From: Aerococcus sp.
GTDB taxonomy: Bacteria > Bacillota > Bacilli > Lactobacillales > Aerococcaceae
Direction of reading: 5' to 3'
DNA length: 64,000 nucleotides
NCBI GenBank assembly: GCA_030528285.1
Contig: JAUMZE010000002.1
Coordinates: 94,850 to 158,849 of the forward strand
Positions 16,872 to 26,792 of this stretch are shown here, in pieces. The position numbers were made by a program, and so were the translations under genes. The notes below the pieces were generated by a model that was given only the letters and a program-made list of their open reading frames with translations, searched no databases and was not told where the DNA came from. Position 1 is the stretch's first letter; each line of letters begins with the position of its first letter.

Positions 16872-17102
16872 ATGCAGAAATTATTATTAACCGCCATGAT
16901 CGTGATCTCTGTGCTCATGATTCTAGCGGTTGTGATTCAGCCAGCAAAGAATAGTTCATCCGCGAATATTACGGGATCCACGGAGGCGCTCGGTGGCCGT
17001 AAGAAGGCGCGGGGATTAGAAGCAGCCATGGATCGGGTCATTCGTGTATTGGGTGTGCTCTTCATGGTCATTGCGATTGCGTTGGCGAAATTAGCGTTAT
17101 AA
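16872..17102 (+). CDS. secG: Preprotein translocase subunit SecG
   Basis: 76 residues from ATG 16872 (GAGGGT upstream; an earlier ATG at 16860 overlaps that site). Two membrane helices (about residues 2-22 and 55-75) flank the conserved loop AKNSSSANITGSTEALGG. SecG assists SecYE/SecA protein export. It stands at the head of the esterase-rnr-smpB cluster, the standard secG position in Lactobacillales, but a terminator separates it from the esterase gene, so part of its transcripts should stop there. Confidence 0.93.
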   Translation: MQKLLLTAMIVISVLMILAVVIQPAKNSSSANITGSTEALGGRKKARGLEAAMDRVIRVLGVLFMVIAIALAKLAL

Positions 17103-17114
17103 GATAATCATCAC

Positions 17115-17146
17115 AAACCTGGGATATTTTCCTGGGTTTTATTTTT
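17115..17146 (+). terminator. Terminator after secG
   Basis: AAACCTGGG / CCTGGGTTT forms a 9-bp stem (two G-U pairs) with a 7-nt loop, then TATTTTT. Confidence 0.75.
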
Positions 17147-17253
17147 GGAGTGAATTTGAGTGCTGTAACACTTGTTCAAGAGATGAATAGGCCCCGTTCA
17201 TCCATCATCATGAAAACTACTAAAACACGGATACCAATAGAAAGGAGCAGGCG

Positions 17254-18018
17254 ATGAAATTACCAGAGTCTTTTGAGTTTAAGGGAGGCAAACGGGCGGT
17301 CCTCCTCCTCCATGCCTATACCGGATCAACTGTCGATATGCGCTTGATGGGGCGGGGGCTGAATCGTGAGGCCAATTACACTACCATGGGCATTAATTTC
17401 ACGGGACATGCGACGGGAAAGATTGAAGACGTTCTGACCGCGACCCCAGCAGACTGGGTGAAAGACACCTGGGACGCCATCCATACCTTAGAGGAACAGG
17501 GCCACAACCAGATTGCGATCTTCGGATTGTCACTCGGAGGACTAGTGGCTCTTCGCGTGATGTTGGATGATCCGACGCCATTTGTTGGGGGCGGGAATTT
17601 CAGTACGCCGGTGCTCCAGACAACTATTGAACAAACCAACGTCCCAGCTGCTTACTGGGAATTTGCGGCAATTAATTGGCGCCAGCGTGGATATAATGAC
17701 GCGGAAATTGAGGAACGGCGCCTTGAGATCGAACCAGCCTTCAACCAGTCGATTGAACGGATCGATCAATTGAGTGAGAGTGTTCGAATGGATCTTTCTA
17801 CCTTCCACTTGCCGTATTTCATTGCGGCGGGTGAGGAGGATGAACTCGTCGATCCCGATGTCGTGCAATCGCTCTATGGCACATTGAAACGTCAACAAGT
17901 GCCTGTTGAGAGTCATCGTTATGTGAACAGTAAACATGCCCTGACAGTTGGCAAAGAACACAAACAGGTGGAGCAGGACGTGATTCATTTCTTAGATCAA
18001 CTAGATTGGGAGGAATAA
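17254..18018 (+). CDS. Alpha/beta-hydrolase carboxylesterase (YvaK/Est-like)
   Basis: 254 residues. The nucleophile elbow GLSLGG gives Ser93, the oxyanion segment is LLLHAYTGS, and the acid and base are likely the Asp in AAGEEDELVDPD and the His in NSKHALTVGKE. It matches the monoacylglycerol-lipase/thermostable Est family that is found between secG and rnr in many Firmicutes. It probably hydrolyses short-chain esters in the cytoplasm; the true substrate is unknown. AAAGGAG precedes the ATG. It lies one base before the rnr start. Confidence 0.9.
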   Translation: MKLPESFEFKGGKRAVLLLHAYTGSTVDMRLMGRGLNREANYTTMGINFTGHATGKIEDVLTATPADWVKDTWDAIHTLEEQGHNQIAIFGLSLGGLVALRVMLDDPTPFVGGGNFSTPVLQTTIEQTNVPAAYWEFAAINWRQRGYNDAEIEERRLEIEPAFNQSIERIDQLSESVRMDLSTFHLPYFIAAGEEDELVDPDVVQSLYGTLKRQQVPVESHRYVNSKHALTVGKEHKQVEQDVIHFLDQLDWEE

Positions 18019-18019
18019 T

Positions 18020-20431
18020 TTGAAGACCGATCAGCCATTAAAAGAACGTCTATTATCATTACTCAAAGAAACCGACACACCACTCGCATTAGCGGAGATC
18101 AATGAACAACTAGGCGGGACAGACGGTAAGGATTACACCGCGCTCGCTAAACTTGTCGTGACACTCGAACGCAAGGGCGAACTCATCCTTTCTGAAAGTG
18201 GGAAAGTCTCACTGCCACTCCTTCATCGTCAGTTTGAGGGGCTCTACAACCAGAACAAAAAAGGCTTCGGGTTCGTGCGTTTAGGCGAATCTGAGAGCGA
18301 TATTTTTGTCCCACGCGAATCCACCCATGGAGCGATGAACAATGATGAAGTCGTGGTGGTCGTGACCGCAGAGGGAGACGCCAGCCAAAACCAAAATCCA
18401 GAGGGCGAAATCGTCCACATCAAAGAACGAAATGTCAGCCAGCTCACTGGTGAATTCATCCCTTACAATGACCGCTTGCGCAAACAAACAGGTTATATTG
18501 GGGGTGTTAAACCGCTCAACAAGGGATTGGATCAAATGACCTGCTTCCTCTCTGACAAGGGGCTCCATCCAGTTGAGGGGGAAATTGTGGTCGTGGATAT
18601 TACTGAGTATCCAACCGCAGAGGAGCCTTTCCAAGTGGTGGGGGTCGCCAAACAATCACTCGGACACAAGGATGAACCGGGCGCAGACATCCTCGCGATT
18701 CTCTCCATGTTTGGTATTCCAAGCGAATTCCCTGAAGACGTCCAAGCCGAAGCCGAGGCCGTCCCAGAAACCATTACCGATCAGGAACGCCGAGGACGGA
18801 TGGATTACCGCGACGCTCTCACGATTACGATTGATGGCGCCGAGTCAAAGGATTTGGACGACGCCATTGCGCTCAAAACGCTCGAGAATGGGAATTATGA
18901 GCTCGGGGTCCACATTGCGGACGTCTCCCACTATGTCACGGAGGGGAGCGCGATCGACCGTGAAGCACTGAACCGCGGGACGAGTGTCTATCTGACGGAT
19001 CGTGTGGTGCCGATGTTGCCACAACGCCTCTCAAACGGGATCTGCTCCTTGAATGAGGGACAAGAACGCTTAACGATGAGTTGTGTGATGGAGATCACTC
19101 CAGATGGACGAATTGTTGATTACCAAATTGGCCCAAGCTTGATCCAATCTGACCACCGCATGACCTATAAAGACGTGAACACACTCTTGGCAGGGGACGA
19201 TACGGAACTGGAAGCAAAGTACAGTGACATTTTGCCGATGTTACGGGGCATGGCTACCCTCCATAACCGCCTAGAGGGCAACCGTCATCAGCGGGGTGCG
19301 ATTGATTTCGATACGCCGGAAGCGAAAATTATTGTCGATGAGGACGGACATCCAACTAATATTCAGGTGCGTGAGCGTGGTGTTGGTGAACGGATGATTG
19401 AGTCCTTCATGTTAGCCGCCAATGAAACGGTGGCCCATGAATATACGAAACGGCATCTGCCTTTCTTATTCCGGATTCACGAATCACCGGATGAGGAGCG
19501 GATCAAGAACTTCCAGGTCTTCGCGCAGACGCTCGGGGTACAGATGTCTCTCACAGACGGCAAAGCCACACCGAAAGATCTCCAACAAGTTTTGGCGCGT
19601 GTGGAGGATAAACCATTCCGTCCAGTGATTCAGATGATGTTACTGCGGAGTATGCAGCAGGCACGGTATGATGTGGAACCCGTGGGACATTACGGGATTG
19701 CGGCTGAGGACTACACGCATTTCACCTCACCGATTCGCCGTTACCCAGACCTGATCGTGCATCGCTTGATCCGCAAATATCTCACCACTACGCCGAATGA
19801 ACAGGAACAGGAGGCGTTAACAGAGGAACTCCAAGACATTGCGAGCCAATCCTCCAAGATGGAACGGCGCAGTATTGACGCTGAACGGGAAACTGACAGC
19901 CTCAAGAAAGCTGAGTATATGCAGGATCAAGTCGGGAATGAATTCGACGCGATTGTCAGCTCCGTTACAAACTTCGGGATGTTTGTTGAACTCGCAAACA
20001 CCGTTGAGGGGCTCATTCATCTCTCCACGATTCACGAGGACTACTTCAATTTTGACCGGGATCATCTCCTGTTGATTGGTGAACACACCGGGAAAATCTA
20101 CCACATTGGGGATCCCGTGCGCGTGAAACTCATCTCCGCAGATCCAACGACGCGTCAGATTGATTTCCAACTGGTGAAGGACGAGAAGAAGACGCATGCC
20201 AATCGTCCAAAATCAAAAGGGCGGCGGAAACCAACGCCTGGTAAGAAGAAACCAGGCAAAGCAGGGCAAGGTAAGAAAAAAACGTCCAACCACAAAGGCA
20301 AAAAAGGTGGCTATAAAGAGAGTCCGCATAAAGGTAAGAAAACGAACGGCAACAAACCAAACAAAACCAACAAGCACTCGAAACGTAAAGGCAAACGAAA
20401 AGGTGCGAACTTTAAGATCAAGAAGCGCTAA
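18020..20431 (+). CDS. rnr: Ribonuclease R
   Basis: 803 residues from a TTG start with GGGAGG upstream. The N-terminus is a winged-helix plus cold-shock OB domains; the RNB catalytic domain has the signature DGAESKDLDDAIAL with the metal-binding Asp residues and later HFTSPIRRYPDLIVH; an S1 domain follows (FDAIVSSVTNFGMFVEL). The last 85 residues are an extreme Lys/Gly/Arg-rich tail. RNase R degrades structured RNA 3' to 5' and, with SmpB and tmRNA, destroys non-stop mRNA. smpB follows at 20545 and ssrA at 21871, so the trans-translation set is kept together. Confidence 0.96.
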   Translation: MKTDQPLKERLLSLLKETDTPLALAEINEQLGGTDGKDYTALAKLVVTLERKGELILSESGKVSLPLLHRQFEGLYNQNKKGFGFVRLGESESDIFVPRESTHGAMNNDEVVVVVTAEGDASQNQNPEGEIVHIKERNVSQLTGEFIPYNDRLRKQTGYIGGVKPLNKGLDQMTCFLSDKGLHPVEGEIVVVDITEYPTAEEPFQVVGVAKQSLGHKDEPGADILAILSMFGIPSEFPEDVQAEAEAVPETITDQERRGRMDYRDALTITIDGAESKDLDDAIALKTLENGNYELGVHIADVSHYVTEGSAIDREALNRGTSVYLTDRVVPMLPQRLSNGICSLNEGQERLTMSCVMEITPDGRIVDYQIGPSLIQSDHRMTYKDVNTLLAGDDTELEAKYSDILPMLRGMATLHNRLEGNRHQRGAIDFDTPEAKIIVDEDGHPTNIQVRERGVGERMIESFMLAANETVAHEYTKRHLPFLFRIHESPDEERIKNFQVFAQTLGVQMSLTDGKATPKDLQQVLARVEDKPFRPVIQMMLLRSMQQARYDVEPVGHYGIAAEDYTHFTSPIRRYPDLIVHRLIRKYLTTTPNEQEQEALTEELQDIASQSSKMERRSIDAERETDSLKKAEYMQDQVGNEFDAIVSSVTNFGMFVELANTVEGLIHLSTIHEDYFNFDRDHLLLIGEHTGKIYHIGDPVRVKLISADPTTRQIDFQLVKDEKKTHANRPKSKGRRKPTPGKKKPGKAGQGKKKTSNHKGKKGGYKESPHKGKKTNGNKPNKTNKHSKRKGKRKGANFKIKKR

Positions 20432-20544
20432 GACGCTGTGAGAAAAAGATAGGTGCTTTTCAAAAGAGAGAGTGTGTAGATTTCTAAAAGTAAGCGTAAT
20501 ACTCGTGAAGTAACCATCTTTTATCAAGAAAGGAGGAATTCTGG

Positions 20545-21012
20545 ATGGCCAAGAAACCGCATGAACAACCAGCGCTCGCTACGAATCGCAAGGCGCGCCA
20601 TGATTATACGATTGAGGATACAATCGAAACGGGAATTGTACTCTCAGGAACGGAAATCAAATCGGTACGCCAAGGCAAGGTCAATTTGAAGGATGCCTTC
20701 GCCCGGGTGGAACAAGGCGAGGTGTGGGTGTATGGTATGCACATCAGCCCATTCAAGGAGGGGAATCGGTTCAATCTCGATCCCATGCGTCAGCGCAAAC
20801 TCCTGCTCAAGAAGAAGGAAATTCATCGACTCGAAAAAAAGGCGCAGGAGACGGGGTATACATTAATTCCCTTGAAAATGTACATCAAAAGGGGTTATGC
20901 TAAAGTGCTACTCGGCATCGGTCGTGGGAAGAAACAATTTGATAAACGTCGGAGTATCAAAGAACGCGACATGAAGCGGTCGATTGATCGAGCAATGAAA
21001 AATTACGGCTAA
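20545..21012 (+). CDS. smpB: SsrA-binding protein SmpB
   Basis: 155 residues. All family blocks are present: [56 protein letters not shown] and the C-terminal basic [19 protein letters not shown]. SmpB carries tmRNA to ribosomes stalled on broken mRNA; its C-terminal tail fills the empty mRNA channel. AAGGAGGAATT is the ribosome site. It follows rnr after 113 bp without a terminator and precedes tmRNA by about 860 bp. Confidence 0.97.
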   Translation: MAKKPHEQPALATNRKARHDYTIEDTIETGIVLSGTEIKSVRQGKVNLKDAFARVEQGEVWVYGMHISPFKEGNRFNLDPMRQRKLLLKKKEIHRLEKKAQETGYTLIPLKMYIKRGYAKVLLGIGRGKKQFDKRRSIKERDMKRSIDRAMKNYG

Positions 21013-21050
21013 CTGATTAGCCAGCCAAGAAAGGTAGAGAGGTGAAAGAG

Positions 21051-21788
21051 ATGTCAAAAGGTGTCACTATTTATTTTATGCGTCATGGCGAAACCTATCT
21101 GAATCGCTATAATCGCATGCAGGGGTGGGCAGATGCTCCCCTGACAGATCGCGGGATTCGAGATGTTGAGCGCAGTGCCATGGGATTAGCCAATGTCAAA
21201 TTCTCAGGCATCTATACGAGCGACTTGCAGCGGGCGGTGCGCACAGCAGAAATCGTGCAGTCCTACAACAACCAAACCGCCCACACCCTAGAAATTATCA
21301 AGAAACCGGAATTCCGCGAAGAGTTCTTTGGGAGTTTCGAAGGGCTAGAGGCCGAACCAATTTGGGACGAAATGATCGAATATGTGAAGACGCATTATCC
21401 AGAGAAGAATCGCTTTAGTACGGATGCCGTCAGAAATGAGATTAACGCCTTTCACACTCTTGATCCAATGCATGAGGCAGAGAACTTCCAAGCATTCTGG
21501 TCGCGCGTAGAGTTGGGGTTGATTGATGTGGTGACCCGTCACCGTGAAACCGATCAGAACATCCTCGTGGTGAGTCACGGCATGACGATCCGTAACATGG
21601 TCCATGAACTCATCCCAGAATTCTCACTTGGGAGTTTCCTCGATAATGGGAGCGTGTCAATCATTCGCTACCAGGACGGAATGTATCATCTGGATGCCTA
21701 TAACCAAACCACACACTTCGCGATTGATGATGCAGTGGAAGCTTCACGTCGGAATGCAAAACGTCACGGGGAGACATTGATTCATTAA
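21051..21788 (+). CDS. Histidine phosphatase (phosphoglycerate mutase family)
   Basis: 245 residues from ATG 21051, placed after AGAGAGGTGA; a GTG at 21042 falls inside that site. The phosphohistidine motif YFMRHGET (Arg11, His12) is followed by APLTDRG and a C-terminal VSHGMTIRN with the second active-site His. The chain is longer than cofactor-dependent Pgm and lacks its mutase-specific loops, so it is a broad phosphatase of unknown substrate rather than a glycolytic enzyme. It lies between smpB and ssrA in the same direction. Confidence 0.88.
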   Translation: MSKGVTIYFMRHGETYLNRYNRMQGWADAPLTDRGIRDVERSAMGLANVKFSGIYTSDLQRAVRTAEIVQSYNNQTAHTLEIIKKPEFREEFFGSFEGLEAEPIWDEMIEYVKTHYPEKNRFSTDAVRNEINAFHTLDPMHEAENFQAFWSRVELGLIDVVTRHRETDQNILVVSHGMTIRNMVHELIPEFSLGSFLDNGSVSIIRYQDGMYHLDAYNQTTHFAIDDAVEASRRNAKRHGETLIH

Positions 21789-21827
21789 CGGTTCATCCAC
21801 CGCAAGCCGGCTGGGAGAGCGAATGGC

Positions 21828-21856
21828 TTGCGTCGTGGGGATTGATCCGATATAAT
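21828..21856 (+). promoter_or_regulatory. Promoter of ssrA
   Basis: TTGCGT (21828-21833), 17-nt spacer, TATAAT (21851-21856), 14 bp before the mature 5' end. The -35 lies in the right arm of an 8-bp inverted repeat (CGCAAGCC 21801-21808 / GGCTTGCG 21825-21832). Confidence 0.75.
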
Positions 21857-21870
21857 TAATATTTGTAAAT

Positions 21871-22233
21871 GGGGCTGTTATTGGATTCGACAGGCATGAT
21901 TCAAAGTACAGCTACTGCCCGGAGGTGACGGCTCCGTTAAAAACGTCAACCTAAATTTTAATTGACAAACAAGAAAGTCAATCTTTAGCTTTCGCTGCTT
22001 AGTCAGCGAGCTAAGATCTGCCTAGCATCGTCCATGTGTTAGTGTCAGGTCCTATTGCAGTGGAATACGCCTAATCACTTCCACCTGGAGTGACGGGAAG
22101 AGATTGATCAGGTTCGCAAGCGAAGTCGGTTTGTTTATTCGCCGTTCGTGCGCTCAACTAAGCAATAAACTATGGTGGTAAACGTTGTAACGTTTGACAT
22201 GTCTGGACAGGGGTTCAAATCCCCTCAGCTCCA
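21871..22233 (+). ncRNA. ssrA: Transfer-messenger RNA (tmRNA)
   Basis: 363 nt. The 5' end GGGGCTGTTATTGGATTCGA and 3' end with GGTTCAAATCCC (T-loop) and encoded CCA form the tRNA-like domain. The tag frame appears to resume at GAC 21964 and reads DKQESQSLAFAA, then TAG at 22000, with alanine first added from the tRNA part. This frame choice rests on the terminal AA hydrophobic signature and the position of the upstream TAAATTTTAATT segment, comparable to the region before the Bacillus resume codon. Pseudoknot-like segments fill the remainder. It works with SmpB and RNase R encoded upstream. Confidence 0.95.
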
Positions 22234-22291
22234 TACCCCAACCGCTACTCAGAGAAACCGTTTAGAGATTTCTTTGAGGAAGCTAGGACGA

Positions 22292-22329
22292 GTAGAAGAT
22301 GGGTCTTGGGATCTGTCTTCTACTTTTTT
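22292..22329 (+). terminator. Terminator of ssrA
   Basis: GTAGAAGA / TCTTCTAC stem with further weak inner pairs, followed by six T. Confidence 0.85.
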
Positions 22330-22441
22330 GTTTGACGAAATGAGGGAAGCTGAGATTTTCTTAAAAATAGCCTGCAAGTAGCATGATCATTCGTTAGCGT
22401 GCTACACTGGAGGAGCAATAGACATTAGAGGAGGATGAGCG

Positions 22442-22999
22442 ATGGAATTTGGAGAGAAAACAGTTCGCAAGCGCACGATTTTTGATGGTCAGCTGATTCG
22501 TCTGGAACAACACGAGGTCGAAACGCAGGCCGGTAATCTGGCTGAACGCGAGGTGATCCGCCATCAGCCCGCTGTTGCGATCGTGGCATTCAATGATGAG
22601 GGAAAAATTGCGATGGTACGTCAATACCGTAAAGCAATTGAGCGCGCGATATTGGAGATTCCAGCTGGGTTGATTGAACCGAATGAGGATTGGTTGTTCG
22701 CAGCTAAACGCGAATTCGAGGAGGAAACCACCTATAGTGCGAACCACTGGGAGAAATTGGTCGGTTTCTATGTGTCTCCAGGTTATCTGGATGAATATCT
22801 GATGCTGTATCTGGCAATGGACCTCGAAAAAGTAGCCGACCCACGCCCGCAAGACCAGGATGAACATCTGGAGTTAGAGTGGCTCACCTTAGCGGAATGT
22901 GAGGATGCGATGGCACGCGAAGAAATTTGTGATGCGAAAACAATTTGGGCGGTGGAATATATGCGCCGCCGTCAATTAGAGGATGAACAGCGTGAGTAA
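22442..22999 (+). CDS. nudF: Nudix hydrolase, ADP-ribose pyrophosphatase type
   Basis: 185 residues. The Nudix box is GLIEPNEDWLFAAKREFEEE followed by TTY, so the last conserved Gly of the box is Thr here while the metal-binding REFEEE core is intact. Upstream blocks VIRHQPAVAIVAFND and MVRQYRKAIERAILEIPAG are typical of NudF, which hydrolyses ADP-ribose to AMP and ribose 5-phosphate. GAGGAGGATGAGCG precedes the ATG. It overlaps the next gene by 8 bp and heads a small operon with mtnN. Confidence 0.92.
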   Translation: MEFGEKTVRKRTIFDGQLIRLEQHEVETQAGNLAEREVIRHQPAVAIVAFNDEGKIAMVRQYRKAIERAILEIPAGLIEPNEDWLFAAKREFEEETTYSANHWEKLVGFYVSPGYLDEYLMLYLAMDLEKVADPRPQDQDEHLELEWLTLAECEDAMAREEICDAKTIWAVEYMRRRQLEDEQRE

Positions 23000-23486
23000 G
23001 AAAGATCCACTGGTTACGAGAGAGAGCTATCGCCATGAACGCGAGAAATCGCAGTGGCAGGGCAAATTACGTCAAGCGCTCGGTTGGGATTCAGGAACTA
23101 AAAAATCTAAAGATCGGCCGGCAGTGAGCCAAACGACGCAGATGTTCTCGCTGAATCCGGATGATCTTCCTAAACGAAAATCATCTACGAATGCATCTAG
23201 CACCAAGCAGTCAGCTAAAAGTACGGCGCGCACGCAATCTCGGACGTCCAATCAGCAGTCCCAGCAATCTCAAGCCAATCAAGCGCACTCCGCCAACCGC
23301 CGCCGTCACGCCACCTCTGCCACTCAAGCAGGGGAACGGGTGACGAGCCAGGCAAACCAGTCACAAATAGAGGTGTCCTCATTCTGGACGATCAAGAAGG
23401 GAAAGGTAGACCGCTTCCTCAATTGGGGAATTGGTCTCTCACTCTTAGGGATTATCCTAGTGACGTTGATTGCCTTATTTGTTTAA
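22992..23486 (+). CDS. Small tail-anchored membrane protein between nudF and mtnN
   Basis: 164 residues from GTG 22992, with AGAGGATG at the right distance; an ATG at 22983 is also in frame. The first 50 residues are basic (VTRESYRHEREKSQWQGKLR), the centre is a Ser/Gln/Asn/Thr-rich disordered stretch, and the C-terminus is a single membrane helix (about the last 22 residues, GIGLSLLGIILVTLIALFV). So the bulk should be cytoplasmic with a C-terminal anchor. I recall genes of this layout in the same place in other lactobacilli, but no function. Confidence 0.75.
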   Translation: MSKKDPLVTRESYRHEREKSQWQGKLRQALGWDSGTKKSKDRPAVSQTTQMFSLNPDDLPKRKSSTNASSTKQSAKSTARTQSRTSNQQSQQSQANQAHSANRRRHATSATQAGERVTSQANQSQIEVSSFWTIKKGKVDRFLNWGIGLSLLGIILVTLIALFV

Positions 23487-23528
23487 CCGAAACGACCTAT
23501 CCCAACGAACTAATTAAAGGAGACATCT

Positions 23529-24221
23529 ATGAAAATCGCGATTATCGCCGCTTTGACTAAAGAAATTGATTATTATTTGAAAACCATCCCGAACCTCACG
23601 CGCCAAACGATTGCTCATGTAACCATCTGGCAGGGAGAATATGCCGGTCATACCCTCCTCATTGCGCAGTCCGGCATTGGGAAGGTCAATGCGGCCATCG
23701 CGACGACACTGGTTTCAGAGCAACAACCTGATCTCCTCATTAATACAGGGTCTGCGGGTGCCGTGGATCCGACGCTCGAGGTGGGCGATGTCGTGATTGG
23801 GACCGAAACCCGCCACCATGATGTCGATGCGACCGCTTTTGGGATGGCGTTGGGACAAGTCGAAGGGCTACCGGTGACGTTCCCGTGTGATGCTCGCTAT
23901 GTCGACGCATTAGCAAAGACCGTCAAACAAGGAACAGCAAGTCAGGTGGTTCAAGGCCTGATTGTGAGTGGGGATTCCTTCATTGCTAATCCCGCTAAGG
24001 TAAAGTGGCTCCAGACCCATTTCCAAGGGGCTCAGTGTGTCGAGATGGAGGCTGCCTCGATCGGTCAGGTAGCACATCAATTCCAGATTCCGTATCTGGT
24101 CGTTCGCGCGATTTCCGATACGGCGAGCCAGGACGCAGATGTGTTGTTTGAGCAATTTATCGATGAAGTCGGCGAGAAGAGCGCACAAACCACCTTGGCG
24201 TTTGTGGAACAGCTCGCTTAG
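23529..24221 (+). CDS. mtnN: 5'-methylthioadenosine/S-adenosylhomocysteine nucleosidase
   Basis: 230 residues, the usual size. Signatures: IAALTKEIDYYL at the N-terminus, NTGSAGAVDPTLEVGDVVIG, SGDSFIA, CVEMEAASIGQVAHQF (purine and ribose contacts) and VVRAISDTA with the catalytic Asp. It splits adenine from MTA and SAH, recycling SAM by-products and feeding AI-2 synthesis if LuxS exists. AAAGGAG lies just before the ATG. Last gene of the nudF operon; a bidirectional terminator follows. Confidence 0.96.
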   Translation: MKIAIIAALTKEIDYYLKTIPNLTRQTIAHVTIWQGEYAGHTLLIAQSGIGKVNAAIATTLVSEQQPDLLINTGSAGAVDPTLEVGDVVIGTETRHHDVDATAFGMALGQVEGLPVTFPCDARYVDALAKTVKQGTASQVVQGLIVSGDSFIANPAKVKWLQTHFQGAQCVEMEAASIGQVAHQFQIPYLVVRAISDTASQDADVLFEQFIDEVGEKSAQTTLAFVEQLA

Positions 24222-24305
24222 GTAGTTAAGCAGCAGGGGAGTTGGGACGATTGATTACCTCTCTCCTGCAGTATTCCCGTTCTCTTGCTCCAAATTTCAG
24301 ATAAC

Positions 24306-24357
24306 CAAAAAAGGCAACATCCCAACTGTCGATGTCCTAGCTAGGATGTTGCTTTTT
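24306..24357. terminator. Bidirectional terminator between mtnN and ldh
   Basis: GCAACATCC (24314-24322) and GGATGTTGC (24344-24352) form the stem; T run on the plus side and A run (T run on minus) on the left side. Confidence 0.88.
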
Positions 24358-24379
24358 AATTATAACTACTTAGCCGTGA

Positions 24380-25333
<954 letters not shown>

Positions 25334-25763
25334 GGTAGTCCACTCCTTAAAAATAGATTGATCACTTAATCTCTCAATCAAGTGCTTCTATATATTATAG
25401 CCAATTATACACACCAAGGGATAAAAACTTGTGAAAGTGTTTTATGGTAAATAGCTATAGTACCTATAACAACAGGGATAGGGGTGATTTAAGAAACTAG
25501 ATATTTATCACAAAAGTAGTATAGATCTTTTTATGAAAGTGCAAACATCGCACTTCGTTATATTAAATATAATGAATGTTTTAAGCGATAAATAGCCTAA
25601 CCAGAGAAGTAGGGGCGGGCTTAGCAGTAGTCCAGGATGTCACAGATTGGAAATGACAAATGTCACGAATGGATGTGGAGGAAAAGAAACGAGGGTGCTT
25701 ATAAGGAAGTACTAGCTACAAACGCAGAAACCCCGGTATTTCAAGACTAGCGACTGTTTTCAC
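25334..25763. other. Intergenic region between ldh and the rpsD promoter
   Basis: No gene seen. On the minus strand two TATAAT hexamers (25399-25394 and 25409-25404) are likely -10 elements for ldh without a convincing -35. The segment at 25431-25444 (TGTGAAAGTGTTTT) is a weak match to a catabolite-responsive or Rex-type operator. Confidence 0.35.
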
Positions 25764-25793
25764 TTGACGGGGGAGCGGAGAATTTGTTATACT
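25764..25793 (+). promoter_or_regulatory. Promoter of rpsD
   Basis: TTGACG (25764-25769), 18-nt spacer, TATACT (25788-25793). Confidence 0.8.
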
Positions 25794-25799
25794 GCTCCT

Positions 25800-25967
25800 T
25801 GTGTAAAATAATGCAGCAGGACTAAAGCAAGCTCGTCAACAGTTTACCCACAATGGTGATGCGAGTACCCAGCGGCTGCATTTGGGGAAAGCCCAGGTGG
25901 AACTGCACGAATGCGGTTAGTTCAGAGATTATTTTACTCCACAAATTTATCTTATGGAGGAATGACA
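25800..25967 (+). promoter_or_regulatory. Structured rpsD leader, probable S4 autoregulatory element
   Basis: About 165 nt of leader lie between the predicted transcription start and the rpsD ATG. It contains the blocks ATGCGAGTACCCAGCGGCTG, GGGGAAAGCCC and AGGTGGAACTGCACG, which I recall from Firmicutes rpsD leaders in which S4 represses its own synthesis. No terminator is present, so control would be at translation. The AGGTGGAAC segment superficially resembles a T-box. Confidence 0.6.
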
Positions 25968-26579
25968 ATGTCTCGTTTTACAGGTTCTAATTGGAAAAAA
26001 TCTCGTCGTTACGGCATTTCTTTATCCGGTACTGGTAAAGAACTCGCTCGTCGTCCTTACGCACCAGGGGATCACGGTCCTAACCAACGTCGTAAGAGCT
26101 TAAGCGAATACGGACTCCAATTACAAGAAAAACAAAAATTACGCTTCATCTATGGTATGACTGAAAAGCAGTTCAGCAACCTCTTCAACAAGGCCGCTAA
26201 GATCAAAGAAGGGACCATGGGTGAAAACTTCTTGATCGCTTTGGAACAACGCTTGGACAATGTGGTTTATCGTCTCGGTTTAGCTTCTACTCGTCGTCAA
26301 GCCCGTCAGCTCGTAAACCACGGACACATTTTGGTTGACGGTGGACGCGTTGATATCCCATCTTACCACGTAGAAGTGGGTCAAGTGATCAGCGTTCGTG
26401 AAAAATCTAAAGACCTCCAAATCATCAAAGACTCTGTTGAAGGTCTCTACGGTCATGTTCCTTACGTTGAATTCGATGCTGACAAGCTCGAAGGTAAATT
26501 AGCTCGCTTACCACAACGCGACGAAATGAACCAAGAAATTGACGAATCCCTCGTCGTTGAATACTACAACCAAGTTTAA
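25968..26579 (+). CDS. rpsD: 30S ribosomal protein S4
   Basis: 203 residues from ATG 25968 after TATGGAGGAATGAC; an in-frame upstream start at 25911 lies inside the leader. The N-terminal domain ([29 protein letters not shown]) and the S4 RNA-binding domain ([35 protein letters not shown]) are complete. S4 nucleates assembly of the 30S body by binding 16S rRNA. It is monocistronic, with its own promoter, leader and terminator. No zinc-binding cysteines in the N-terminus. Confidence 0.98.
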   Translation: MSRFTGSNWKKSRRYGISLSGTGKELARRPYAPGDHGPNQRRKSLSEYGLQLQEKQKLRFIYGMTEKQFSNLFNKAAKIKEGTMGENFLIALEQRLDNVVYRLGLASTRRQARQLVNHGHILVDGGRVDIPSYHVEVGQVISVREKSKDLQIIKDSVEGLYGHVPYVEFDADKLEGKLARLPQRDEMNQEIDESLVVEYYNQV

Positions 26580-26604
26580 TCTTTTCATTAAGACAACTTT
26601 TAGC

Positions 26605-26634
26605 ACTCCCTGTTGGCATCAGCAGGGAGTTTTT
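26605..26634 (+). terminator. Terminator of rpsD
   Basis: ACTCCCTG / CAGGGAGT stem, 10-nt loop, then TTTT. Confidence 0.9.
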
Positions 26635-26792
26635 GTTTGGCTGCATTCAGGTGCAGGTTATTTGGGACCGGTTACCTGGAGTGAGCGGAAGGTAGCACAC
26701 ACCCACTTTTTTGTGAAAAAATTCATTTTCATCACCAATAGAAGTTATTTTTTTGTTAAGATGGATGTAACGATTATAGAGAGGTGATAGTA

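Noticed and set aside
22172-22381. Plus-strand frame across the 3' end of ssrA
   Set aside because: It begins within the tmRNA tRNA-like domain and ends after the terminator, without a ribosome site.
25880-25925. T-box riboswitch upstream of rpsD
   Set aside because: AGGTGGAACTGCACG resembles the T-box core, but there is no specifier stem, no terminator and the leader is too short; an S4 leader fits better.
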